A DNA stretch of 64,000 bases from Variovorax sp. 54 (GTDB taxonomy: Bacteria > Pseudomonadota > Gammaproteobacteria > Burkholderiales > Burkholderiaceae_C). Below are positions 7,896-17,286 of the stretch, piece after piece. Positions within the stretch are counted from its first letter, which is position 1. Every line of letters begins with the position of its first letter. Where the stretch lies: assembly GCF_002754375.1 (NCBI RefSeq), contig NZ_PEFF01000001.1, forward strand, positions 868,001 to 932,000, read 5' to 3'. Made by a program: the position numbers and the translations under genes. The notes beneath the pieces were generated by a model that was not told the origin of the DNA, ran no database searches, and saw nothing but the letters and a program-made list of their open reading frames with translations.

Positions 7896-9956
7896 ATGCC
7901 AAGCCGATCGAACGGCCTCGCGGCCGAAATGGAAGCCGTGCGAACGCTGGCGCTCGTGGGCGCCGCCGCCGCCGGCAAAACGTCCCTCGCCGAGGCCTTG
8001 CTGTTCAAGGCGGGCGCCATCGGGGCGTGCGGCAGCGTCGAGCGCGGCAGCACCGTCAGCGACCACGACCCGCTCGAGCGGCGCATGCTGCATTCGCTCA
8101 ACGCCTCGGTGATGCACCTCACGCATGCCGCCACGCGCATCCACCTCATCGACACGCCCGGCGGCCCCGACTTTCTCGGCCAGAGCCTGCCGGCGCTGGA
8201 GGCGGTCGAAACCGTGGCGGTGGTCATCAATGCCGCCACCGGCATCGAGCCGATGGCGGTGCGCATGATGGAGTACGCGACCTCGCGACACCTCGCCCGC
8301 ATCATCATCGTCAACAAGATCGACTCGCAGGGCATCTCGCTGGCGGGCCTGCTGGCCGACATCCAGGCGACCTTCGGCCGCGAATGCCTGCCGCTGAACG
8401 TGCCCGACGGGGTCAACCGGCAGGTGATCGACTGCTTCTTCAACCGCTTCGGGCGCTCCGACTTCGGCCCCGTCGAGGCGTCGCACCGCGCGCTGGTCGA
8501 GCAGGTGGTCGAGGTCGATGCGGCCTTTGTCGACCGCTACCTCGAGGAAGGCGACGTGGACCCGTCCGAGCTGCACGCGCCGCTCGAGCAGGCGCTGCGC
8601 GAAGGCCACCTGATCCCGGTGTGCTTCACCTCGTCGCGCAGCGGCGCCGGCGTGGCCGAGCTGCTGGACGTGATCGTCAAGCTCCTGCCCGATCCGACCG
8701 AGGCCAACCCGCCGGCGTTCATCGTCGGCGAAGGCGCGCAGGCCCAGCCCATGAAGGCCCTGCCCGATCCGTCGCTGCACGTGCTCGCACATGTTTTCAA
8801 GATCACCATCGACCCCTTCGTCGGCAAGATGGGGGTCTTCCGCGTGCACCAGGGCACGGTCACGCGCGACAGCCAGCTCTACATCGGCGACGGCCGCAAA
8901 CCCTTCAAGGTGGGGCACCTGTTCAAGCTCCAGGGCAAGGACCATGTCGAGGTGTCGCACGCGGTGCCCGGCGACATCGTGGCGGTGGCCAAGGTCGACG
9001 AGATCCATTTCGATGCCGTGCTGCACGATGCGGCCGAAGACAGCCACGTGCATCTTGCGCCGCTGCCGTTCCCGGTGCCGGTGTACGGCCTGGCCGTGGA
9101 GCCCAAGCGCCACGGCGACGAGCAGCGCGCCTGGGAAATCCTCGGCAAGCTCGCGGCCGAAGACCCGTGCCTGCGCATCGAGCATGTGGCCGCGACCAAC
9201 GAGACGGTGCTCTACGGCCTGGGCGAGCTGCATCTGCGTCTCGTGCTCGAACGCCTGCGCGAGGTGTACCGCTTCGAGGTCCAGACGCGGCCGCCGCGCA
9301 TCGCCTACCGCGAGACCGTGACCGCGCCGGCCGAGGGCCACCACCGCCACAAGAAGCAGACCGGCGGCGCCGGCCAGTTCGCCGAAGTCTTCCTGCGCAT
9401 CGAGCCGCTGGCGCGCGGCGCGGGATTCCAGTTCGCGGACGAAGTCAGGGGCGGCGCCATTCCGAACCAGTTCATCCCCGCGGTCGAGAAAGGCGTGCGC
9501 GAGGTGCTGGTGTACGGCGCGATCGCCGGCTACCCCGTGGTCGACGTGCGCGTGGTGGTGTACGACGGCAAGCACCACAGCGTGGACAGCAAGGACATCG
9601 CCTTCGCGACCGCCGGCCGCAAGGCCTTCATGGCGGCGATCCGCGAGGCGCAGCCGACCGTGCTCGAGCCCATCGTGCAGATCGAGATCGCCGTGCCCGA
9701 GCACTCGGTGGGCGACGTCACGAGCGACCTGTCGTCGCGGCGCGGCCTGGTCACCGGCACCTCGGGCCAGGGCGGCGGCACGGTGGCCATCGGCGGGCAG
9801 GTGCCCGAGGTCGAGCTGGCCAATTACCAGTCGCGGCTCAACGCAATGACCAGCGGCCAGGGCCGCTACACCATCGCGTTGTCGCACTACGACGCGGTGC
9901 CGCCGGCTGTGCAGAAGACGTTGATGAGCGAGTACCGCGGGCGCGAGGACGACTAG
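7896..9956 (+). CDS. Elongation factor G-like GTPase (FusA2-like, divergent)
   Basis: The start is the ATG eight bases after AAGGAG, giving 686 residues. The GTPase domain has a divergent P-loop VGAAAAGKTS (residues 21-30; canonical EF-G has GHIDAGKTT). It also has DTPG at 86-89 and NKID at 140-143. EF-G domains II-V follow, including HRHKKQTGGAGQFAEVFLR and the C-terminal ELANYQSRLNAMTSGQGRY. The G2 region RGSTVSDHDPLE resembles the EF-G-like subfamily found alongside true FusA in many bacteria. Such proteins are thought to act on ribosomes under particular conditions but are poorly characterised. The gene is alone, with no rps or tuf neighbours, so it is not the housekeeping fusA. Confidence 0.88.
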   Translation: MPSRSNGLAAEMEAVRTLALVGAAAAGKTSLAEALLFKAGAIGACGSVERGSTVSDHDPLERRMLHSLNASVMHLTHAATRIHLIDTPGGPDFLGQSLPALEAVETVAVVINAATGIEPMAVRMMEYATSRHLARIIIVNKIDSQGISLAGLLADIQATFGRECLPLNVPDGVNRQVIDCFFNRFGRSDFGPVEASHRALVEQVVEVDAAFVDRYLEEGDVDPSELHAPLEQALREGHLIPVCFTSSRSGAGVAELLDVIVKLLPDPTEANPPAFIVGEGAQAQPMKALPDPSLHVLAHVFKITIDPFVGKMGVFRVHQGTVTRDSQLYIGDGRKPFKVGHLFKLQGKDHVEVSHAVPGDIVAVAKVDEIHFDAVLHDAAEDSHVHLAPLPFPVPVYGLAVEPKRHGDEQRAWEILGKLAAEDPCLRIEHVAATNETVLYGLGELHLRLVLERLREVYRFEVQTRPPRIAYRETVTAPAEGHHRHKKQTGGAGQFAEVFLRIEPLARGAGFQFADEVRGGAIPNQFIPAVEKGVREVLVYGAIAGYPVVDVRVVVYDGKHHSVDSKDIAFATAGRKAFMAAIREAQPTVLEPIVQIEIAVPEHSVGDVTSDLSSRRGLVTGTSGQGGGTVAIGGQVPEVELANYQSRLNAMTSGQGRYTIALSHYDAVPPAVQKTLMSEYRGREDD

Positions 9957-9961
9957 GCGCC

Positions 9962-10972
9962 TCAGTCGATCTTGATGCCCGCCGCCTTCACCACATCGGC
10001 GTACTTCTTCAGGTCCGCCTGGATCTGCTGGCCGAACTCCGCCGACGTGTTGCCCACCGACGTGATGCCCAGCTTGGCCAGGCGCTCCTTGACCGCCGGC
10101 TCGTTCACCACGGCATGCAGCTCGCGCTGGATGCGATCGACGATGGGCTGGGGGGTTTTGGCGGGCGCGAGCAGACCGATCCACGAACTCGCCTCGAAGC
10201 CCGGCACGGTTTCTCCGACGGTCGGCACGTTGGGCAGTGACGGCAGCCGCTGCGCGCTCGAGATCGCGATGGCGCGCACCTGCCCTCGCTCGATGAACGG
10301 CAACGCGCCGGCCACGGCGGTGTAGAGCATGGGCAGCTGACCGCCGACCACGTCGGTCATGGCCTGGCCGCCACCCTTGTAGGGCACATGGATGAAGTTG
10401 GCGCCAGTCTTCACCTTGAGCATTTCGGCGGCGATGTGGGGCGTGCCACCCGTGCCGGAGCTGCCGTACGACAAGCCACCCGGGTTGCTCTTCGAATACG
10501 CGATCAGCTCGGGCAAGGTCTTCGCGGGCACCGAGGGGTGCGTGACGATGACGAGCACCGCATCGCCGATCTTGCTGACGGGCACGAAGTCTTTCACGGT
10601 GTCGAACGGCACTTTCGCGAACACGTGCGGGTTGATGACGAGCGTGCCGTCGAAGCCCAGCACCAGCGTGTAGCCGTCGGGCGCCGCGGCCGCGACCATC
10701 TGCGTGCCGATGTTGCCGGAGGCGCCGGGCCGGTTGTCGACCACCACCTGCTGGCCCAGCCGCGCACCGAGGCGCTCGGCCACGACGCGCGCGCCGGTGT
10801 CGGTCACGCCGCCGGGCGTGAACGGCACGACGAGGCGGATCGGCTTGTTCGGGTAGTCCTGCTGTGCGTGCGCCGGCGTGGCGGTGATGCCAATGCCGAT
10901 CGCGAGCGCACTCGCGGCAGCCATTGCCAGCGCCAGCACGCTGCGGCGGGGAATCTTGTCGGTGTTCGTCAT
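9962..10972 (-). CDS. Bug/TctC-family periplasmic solute-binding protein
   Basis: The 336-residue protein has a long signal peptide (IPRRSVLALAMAAASALAIG, ending in PAHAQ). It also has the family blocks YPNKPIRLVVPFTPGGVTD, NRPGASGNIGTQMVAAA, LSYGSSGTGGTPHIAAEMLK and FIHVPYKGGGQAMTDVVGG. These bind dicarboxylates or related acids in the periplasm. It is the last gene of the five-gene operon starting at 15002, 34 bp after the lyase gene. The operon contains a second Bug receptor, so it probably serves uptake or sensing of an organic acid that the encoded CoA-transferase and lyases break down. Confidence 0.92.
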   Translation of the reverse strand: MTNTDKIPRRSVLALAMAAASALAIGIGITATPAHAQQDYPNKPIRLVVPFTPGGVTDTGARVVAERLGARLGQQVVVDNRPGASGNIGTQMVAAAAPDGYTLVLGFDGTLVINPHVFAKVPFDTVKDFVPVSKIGDAVLVIVTHPSVPAKTLPELIAYSKSNPGGLSYGSSGTGGTPHIAAEMLKVKTGANFIHVPYKGGGQAMTDVVGGQLPMLYTAVAGALPFIERGQVRAIAISSAQRLPSLPNVPTVGETVPGFEASSWIGLLAPAKTPQPIVDRIQRELHAVVNEPAVKERLAKLGITSVGNTSAEFGQQIQADLKKYADVVKAAGIKID

Positions 10973-11006
10973 GGGTCTTGTCTCCGTTCTTTTGTTGATT
11001 GAATCT

Positions 11007-11870
11007 TCAGCGCGCCCAGCGCTTCTCGAAATCCCACACGTCCTGAAAGCCGATGAGACCGCAGAACTCGTTGAAATCGAACAGCGGCACCTCGGGCGCC
11101 TGGCTCATGCCGCTGTGCTTGAGGTGGCTCAGCGCGCGTTCCATCGCGGCGGCGGCCGACAGGCTGGTGAGCGAGGGGTAGATGGCCAGCGCAAAGCCGA
11201 TCTCTTCCAGCACCTTCGCGGGCAGGATCGGCGTCTTGCCGCCATCGGCCATGTTGGCCAGCATCGGCGTGTCGAACGCGGCGCAGGCCTTGCGCATCTC
11301 TTCCTCGGACTGCGGCGCCTCGAAGAACAGGATGTCGGCGCCGGCTTCGGCATACGCTTCCAGGCGGCGCATCGCCTCGTCGACGCCGAGCGAAGCACGC
11401 GCATCGGTGCGGGCGATGATGAGGAAGTTGTCCTTGTCCTCGCGCGCCTGCGCGGCCACCTTGATCTTGTCGACCATGTTCTGCGTCGGCACGCAGCGCT
11501 TGTTGGGCGTATGGCCGCACTTCTTCGGAAACTCCTGGTCTTCGAGCTGGATGGCCGTGACGCCGGCCGCCTCGTAGCCGCGCACCGTGTGGTGCACGTT
11601 GAGCAGCCCGCCGTAGCCGGTGTCGGCATCGGCGATGACGGCGCCCTGGCTCGTGCGCACCAGCGTCGCCATGCGGTCGAGCATCTGCGTGTAGGTGGCA
11701 ATGCCTGCGTCGGGCAGGCCGAGGCTCGAGGCCGTGAGCCAGTAGCCCGTGCCGTAGACGATGTCGAAGCCGACCTTGTTCGCCACGGTGGCCGCAATCA
11801 TGTCGTGCAGGCCGGGCACGACGATGAACTCGCCGCGGTCGAGCTTCTGTCGGAGGATGGGGTTCGCCAT
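11007..11870 (-). CDS. Isocitrate lyase/PEP mutase family C-C lyase
   Basis: This 287-residue protein is a TIM-barrel member of the ICL/PEPM superfamily. It shows VVPGLHDMIAATVANKVGFD, the metal site DADTGYGG, AIQLEDQEFPKKCGH and the segment LIIARTDARASLG. The KKCGH loop with its catalytic Cys is found in true lyases (isocitrate, methylisocitrate, dimethylmalate lyase). It differs from PEP mutase or phosphonopyruvate hydrolase loops. It therefore probably cleaves a 2-hydroxy di- or tricarboxylate into pyruvate, glyoxylate or similar. It lies fourth in the sigma-54-controlled operon. Which substrate it uses is not decided by sequence. Confidence 0.85.
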   Translation of the reverse strand: MANPILRQKLDRGEFIVVPGLHDMIAATVANKVGFDIVYGTGYWLTASSLGLPDAGIATYTQMLDRMATLVRTSQGAVIADADTGYGGLLNVHHTVRGYEAAGVTAIQLEDQEFPKKCGHTPNKRCVPTQNMVDKIKVAAQAREDKDNFLIIARTDARASLGVDEAMRRLEAYAEAGADILFFEAPQSEEEMRKACAAFDTPMLANMADGGKTPILPAKVLEEIGFALAIYPSLTSLSAAAAMERALSHLKHSGMSQAPEVPLFDFNEFCGLIGFQDVWDFEKRWAR

Positions 11871-11875
11871 GCCGC

Positions 11876-12868
11876 TTACTCCGCCGTGATGCCGCCGCGC
11901 TGCGCGACGAGCGACCACTTCTTCGTCTCGCTCGCCAGGAAGGTGCGGAACTCGGCCGGGGGCGTGAGCGTGATGTCGGCGCCCTGGTCGTGCATCTGCT
12001 TTTGCACCGCGGGGTCGGCCGTGACCTTCTTCAGGTCCTGGTTGATCTGCGCCACGATGGGCGCCGGCAGACCGGCCGGGCCGAACAGGCCGTACCAGCT
12101 CAGCGACTCGACACCGTTCAAACCCGCTTCCTTGAAGGTCATCGCATCGGGGAACAGCGGCATGCGGCGATCGGCCGCGACGCCCACCACGCGCAACGCG
12201 CCCGAACGCACATGCGGCAGCGCGGTGAGCACGCTGGTCACGCCCATCGGCAGGTGGCCGCCGATGATGTCGACCATGATCGGCGCGCCGCCCTTGTAGG
12301 GCACGCCGGTCAGCTTGAGGTGGCCGACCTGGCGGATCAGCTCGCCGGTGAGGCGCGTCTGCCCTTCCGAGTAGCCGCAGCCCAGCTCTTCCTTGCGTGC
12401 GGCGGCCAGCAGGTCGGCCAGCGTCTTGTAGGGGCCGTTGGCCTGCACCACCAGCACCGACGGCGAGTTCGCGATGTTGGTGATGGGCGTGAAGGCCTTG
12501 TCGGTGTCGTAGGGCAGCGACTTCATCAGCACCGGGTTGACCGCGTGCGAGCCCACCACGAGCAGCAGCGTGTGGCCATCGGGCGCCGCGCGCGCCACGG
12601 TGCTGGAGCCGATCACGCCGTTGGCACCGGTGCGGTTGTCGACCACCACCGACTGGCCCCACAGCTCCGACAGGCGCTGCGCCATCAGGCGGCCGACGAT
12701 GTCGGTGCCGCCGCCGGCCGAATACGGCACCACGAGCGTGACCGCCTTGCTCGGGTACTTGGCGCCTTGCGCGAAAGCGCTGCCGCCCGTGCCGATGGCG
12801 GCGAGCGACGCGAGGCCGGCGAGCATCTGGCGGCGGTTGGGATGAGGAAGGTGGAAGGTGGGGTTCAT
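11876..12868 (-). CDS. Bug/TctC-family periplasmic solute-binding protein
   Basis: The 330-residue receptor begins with an export signal containing NRRQMLAGLASLAAIG and ending in SAFAQ; the RR pair could make it a Tat substrate. Family blocks YPSKAVTLVVPYSAGGGTDI, NRTGANGVIGSSTVARAAPD and TGVPYKGGAPIMVDIIGGHL are present. Its ATG overlaps the stop of the upstream lyase gene by 4 bp (ATGA), so the two are translationally coupled. It is the first of two paralogous Bug receptors in the operon, which may bind different but related acids. Confidence 0.92.
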   Translation of the reverse strand: MNPTFHLPHPNRRQMLAGLASLAAIGTGGSAFAQGAKYPSKAVTLVVPYSAGGGTDIVGRLMAQRLSELWGQSVVVDNRTGANGVIGSSTVARAAPDGHTLLLVVGSHAVNPVLMKSLPYDTDKAFTPITNIANSPSVLVVQANGPYKTLADLLAAARKEELGCGYSEGQTRLTGELIRQVGHLKLTGVPYKGGAPIMVDIIGGHLPMGVTSVLTALPHVRSGALRVVGVAADRRMPLFPDAMTFKEAGLNGVESLSWYGLFGPAGLPAPIVAQINQDLKKVTADPAVQKQMHDQGADITLTPPAEFRTFLASETKKWSLVAQRGGITAE

Positions 12869-13806
12869 GCAAGTCTCCGGGTGTTGTCTTGGGTGTCCTT
12901 GTCGCGCTGGCGGCGCAGCCAGGTGATGGCGCGGCCGCCGAGCGGCTTGCGCAGTGCGTCCTGTGCAAAGTCGACCGCCGCGAGCAGGCCGGCGAGCGAG
13001 ATGCCGGTGGAAAAGCCGCTGCGCTCGGCCATGAGCACGAGGTCTTCCGTCGCCACGTTGCCGGCGGCGCCGGGCGCGAACGGGCAGCCGCCGATGCCGC
13101 CGACGCTCGCGTCGAAGCGGCGCACGCCGGCTTCGAGCGCCGCCCAGGCATTGGCCACGCCCATGCCGCGCGTGTCGTGCAGGTGCACCGCGAGGCGCTC
13201 GATCGGCACCACGCCGCGCAGCGCCGCCATGCGCTGTTTCACCTGGCCCGGAGAGGCCGAGCCGATGGTGTCGGCGATGACGATCTCGTCGGCCGCCGCC
13301 GCATGCATGCGGGCCGACAGGCGCAGCACTTCGTCCAGCGGCGTCTCGCCCTCGAAGGGACAGTCGAAGGCCACGGCCACGTAGGCGCGCGTGCGCAGGC
13401 CCAGCGCGCGCGCGGCGGCAATCGTCTGCTCGCTCACCTCGGTGGCCTGGTCCAGACCCATGTTGATGTTCTTGCGGTTCATGGTCTCGGTGGCCGAGAG
13501 CACGACGGCGATCTCCTTCGCGCCGGCCGCGTGCGCGCGCTCCAGGCCCTTGAGGTTGGGCACCAGCACCGAGGTGCGCAGCGCCGCAAAGCGCGCCTGC
13601 ACTTGCGGCACGAGCTCGGCGGCGTCGGCCATCTGCGGCACGGCCTTCGGCGAGACAAAGCTGGTCGCCTCGATGCTGCGCAAGCCGGCCTCGACCAGCA
13701 GTTCGATGAGGTGCAGCTTGCCTTCGGTGTCGACGTGCACCGCCTGGTTCTGCAAGCCGTCGCGCGGTGCAACGTCGGTGATGTGAATCGCTTCCTTCGC
13801 GCTCAT
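12865..13806 (-). CDS. mvaB: Hydroxymethylglutaryl-CoA lyase family protein
   Basis: The 313-residue protein has the HMGL-like TIM barrel signature. It shows the metal-binding start ITDVAPRDGLQNQ, SFVSPKAVPQMAD, the metal ligands HLHDTRGMG, and the catalytic cysteine loop GGIGGCPFAPGAAGNVATED. HMG-CoA lyase splits 3-hydroxy-3-methylglutaryl-CoA into acetyl-CoA and acetoacetate. Some relatives cleave citramalyl-CoA or other branched 3-hydroxyacyl-CoAs. It overlaps by 4 bp with genes on both sides, so it is tightly co-translated with the CoA-transferase that would make its CoA-thioester substrate. The family call is firm; the exact substrate is inferred. Confidence 0.9.
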   Translation of the reverse strand: MSAKEAIHITDVAPRDGLQNQAVHVDTEGKLHLIELLVEAGLRSIEATSFVSPKAVPQMADAAELVPQVQARFAALRTSVLVPNLKGLERAHAAGAKEIAVVLSATETMNRKNINMGLDQATEVSEQTIAAARALGLRTRAYVAVAFDCPFEGETPLDEVLRLSARMHAAAADEIVIADTIGSASPGQVKQRMAALRGVVPIERLAVHLHDTRGMGVANAWAALEAGVRRFDASVGGIGGCPFAPGAAGNVATEDLVLMAERSGFSTGISLAGLLAAVDFAQDALRKPLGGRAITWLRRQRDKDTQDNTRRLA

Positions 13807-15002
13807 GCAATCGCCCCTTCGGCGCGCAGCGCCTCGAGCTTGTCGGAGGCGTAGCCGACGAGGTCGACCAGCACCTGGCGCGTGTTTTCACCGAGCGCCG
13901 GCGGGCAGGTGAACGCCTTGCCCTTGTCGGCCGCCGACAGCTTGATGGGGTTGCCCGGCATGCGCACGCGCTCGCCGGTCTTCAGCGGCACCTCGACCAC
14001 CATGTCACGCGCCAGCACCTGCGCATCGTTGAGCGCCTGCTCGAAGTTGTTGACCGGGCCGCAGGGAATGCGCGCCTCGCGCAGGCGTTCGAGCCAATGG
14101 GCGGTAGGTTGCTTGCGCATGGCTTCGCCGACCACCGCATCGATCTCGGCCTTGGCCGCGAAGCGCACCGGCTGCTGGCGGTATTCGGGCTTGCGCAGCG
14201 CCGGCAGGTCGATGAACTCGACAAAACGGTCGAAGAACGGGTCGCCGATGCAGGCAATGATCACGTGGCCGTCGGCCGTCGGGTAACTGTTGTACGGCAC
14301 ATGCACGAAGTGGCCGTTGCCGATGCCTTCGGGCACGTGGCCCGACAGCAGGTGCATCGTCGCCATGTAGTTGAGCAGCGAGATCTGCGCGTCGAGCATC
14401 GACACGTCGACATGCTGGCCCTTGCCGGTCTGGTCGCGTTCCACCAGCGCGGCCAGCACGCCCATCGCACCGAACATGCCGCCGCCGAGGTCGCCGATGG
14501 GGATGCCGCTGCGCGTCGGGCCCGTCTCGGGCGTGCCGGTGATCGACATGCCGCCACCCATCGCCTGCACCACCTGGTCGAAGGCCGGGCGCTGCGTGTG
14601 CGGGCCGGTCTGGCCAAAGCCGGTGACCGAGCAGGTGACGATGCGCGGGTTCACGGCGGCAAGCGACGCGTGGTCGATGCCCAGCCGTTCGGTCACGCCG
14701 ACGCTGAAGTTGTCGAACACCACGTCGGCCTTGCGCACGAGGTCGAGAAACACCGCCTTGCCGGCCGGCGTCTTCAGGTCGACGCACACGCTCTCCTTGT
14801 TGCGGTTGAGCGTGAGGTAGTACGCCCCCATGCCATCGCGCGAATAGTGCGGGTCGTTCTCCAGCAGGCGGCGGGTGCCTTCGCCGCTGCCGGGCGGCTC
14901 GACCTTGATGGTGCGCGCGCCGAGGTCGGCCAGCAGCATGGTGCCGTAGGGGCCGGACAGCATGTGCGTCAGGTCCAGCACGGTGATGTGTTCGAGTGCC
15001 AC
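13803..15002 (-). CDS. Class III (CaiB/BaiF) CoA-transferase
   Basis: The GTG start at 15002 is chosen because GGAG lies nine bases upstream and the family N-terminus, LEHITVLDLTHMLSGPYGTM, follows at once. This gives 399 residues. Further family features are LADLGARTIKVEPPGSGEGT, LNRNKESVCVDLKTPAG, SVTGFGQTGPHTQRPAFDQV and QHVDVSMLDAQ, where the catalytic aspartate is expected. These enzymes move CoA from a donor such as succinyl-CoA to a free carboxylate. As first gene of the operon it probably activates the acid bound by the Bug receptors, and the HMG-CoA-lyase-like enzyme then cleaves it. A 3-hydroxy-3-methylglutarate or citramalate type substrate would fit. Confidence 0.9.
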   Translation of the reverse strand: MALEHITVLDLTHMLSGPYGTMLLADLGARTIKVEPPGSGEGTRRLLENDPHYSRDGMGAYYLTLNRNKESVCVDLKTPAGKAVFLDLVRKADVVFDNFSVGVTERLGIDHASLAAVNPRIVTCSVTGFGQTGPHTQRPAFDQVVQAMGGGMSITGTPETGPTRSGIPIGDLGGGMFGAMGVLAALVERDQTGKGQHVDVSMLDAQISLLNYMATMHLLSGHVPEGIGNGHFVHVPYNSYPTADGHVIIACIGDPFFDRFVEFIDLPALRKPEYRQQPVRFAAKAEIDAVVGEAMRKQPTAHWLERLREARIPCGPVNNFEQALNDAQVLARDMVVEVPLKTGERVRMPGNPIKLSAADKGKAFTCPPALGENTRQVLVDLVGYASDKLEALRAEGAIA

Positions 15003-15040
15003 GTTCAATGTCTCCGAAAGGTTGGCGAATGCCCAGCTAT

Positions 15041-15056
15041 TGCAGGGGCCGTGCCA
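15041..15056 (-). promoter_or_regulatory. Sigma-54 (-24/-12) promoter of the CoA-transferase operon
   Basis: On the minus strand the sequence is TGGCACGGCCCCTGCA. It matches the sigma-54 consensus TGGCACGRNNNTTGCW at all but one position and has the correct GG-to-GC spacing. It lies 38 bp before the GTG start of the CoA-transferase gene. The divergent neighbour is a sigma-54-dependent activator, so promoter and activator support each other. Confidence 0.85.
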
Positions 15057-15125
15057 GCGCTCGAGACGCACGTAAGTGCTTGATTTGAAAAGGACTTGCC
15101 TTCCCACAGCTTTCGCCTCAAGTTG

Positions 15126-15151
15126 CAATGCGACATGAATGAAACACTCAT

Positions 15152-15169
<18 letters not shown>
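15126..15169. promoter_or_regulatory. Candidate activator-binding site: direct repeats around an inverted repeat
   Basis: Two exact copies of CAATGCGACATG (15126-15137 and 15158-15169) flank the inverted repeat TGAAACA / TGTTTCA (15140-15146 and 15153-15159). The site lies about 70-110 bp upstream of the sigma-54 promoter, the usual distance for an enhancer. It overlaps the first possible start codon of the PrpR-like gene, which would allow autoregulation. Confidence 0.6.
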
Positions 15170-17122
<1,953 letters not shown>

Positions 17123-17125
<3 letters not shown>

Positions 17126-17286
17126 TGTGGTGTCCCGCAAATAACTGCGCATGAAATCGCGCCTTTCACGCCAGGGCGGCGTTGCAAATCCTCGCGATAC
17201 CTTCGGGTATCGCTGCGGTTTGCGCCTTGCCCTGACGCGAAACGCATCGATTTCATTTGCGCAGCTATTTGCGGGACACCACACTA
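17123..17286. repeat. 164-bp near-perfect palindromic element (large hairpin)
   Basis: The two ~80-bp arms are reverse complements at about 80% by eye around a TTCG loop. The outer 21 bases (TAGTGTGGTGTCCCGCAAAT and one more) match exactly. The element fills the gap between two convergent genes, and its terminal TAG triplets are the stop codons of both. It could be a MITE-like insertion, a palindromic repeat unit or a bidirectional terminator. No other copy was noticed in this window. Confidence 0.8.

Noticed and set aside
7803..10184. A 793-codon minus-strand frame opposite the EF-G-like gene
   Set aside because: Low-complexity His/Asp/Arg/Val-rich antisense translation without domains; the plus strand has a complete GTPase.
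9962..12868. A complete tripartite tricarboxylate transporter
   Set aside because: Only Bug/TctC receptors are encoded; no TctA or TctB membrane subunit lies nearby.
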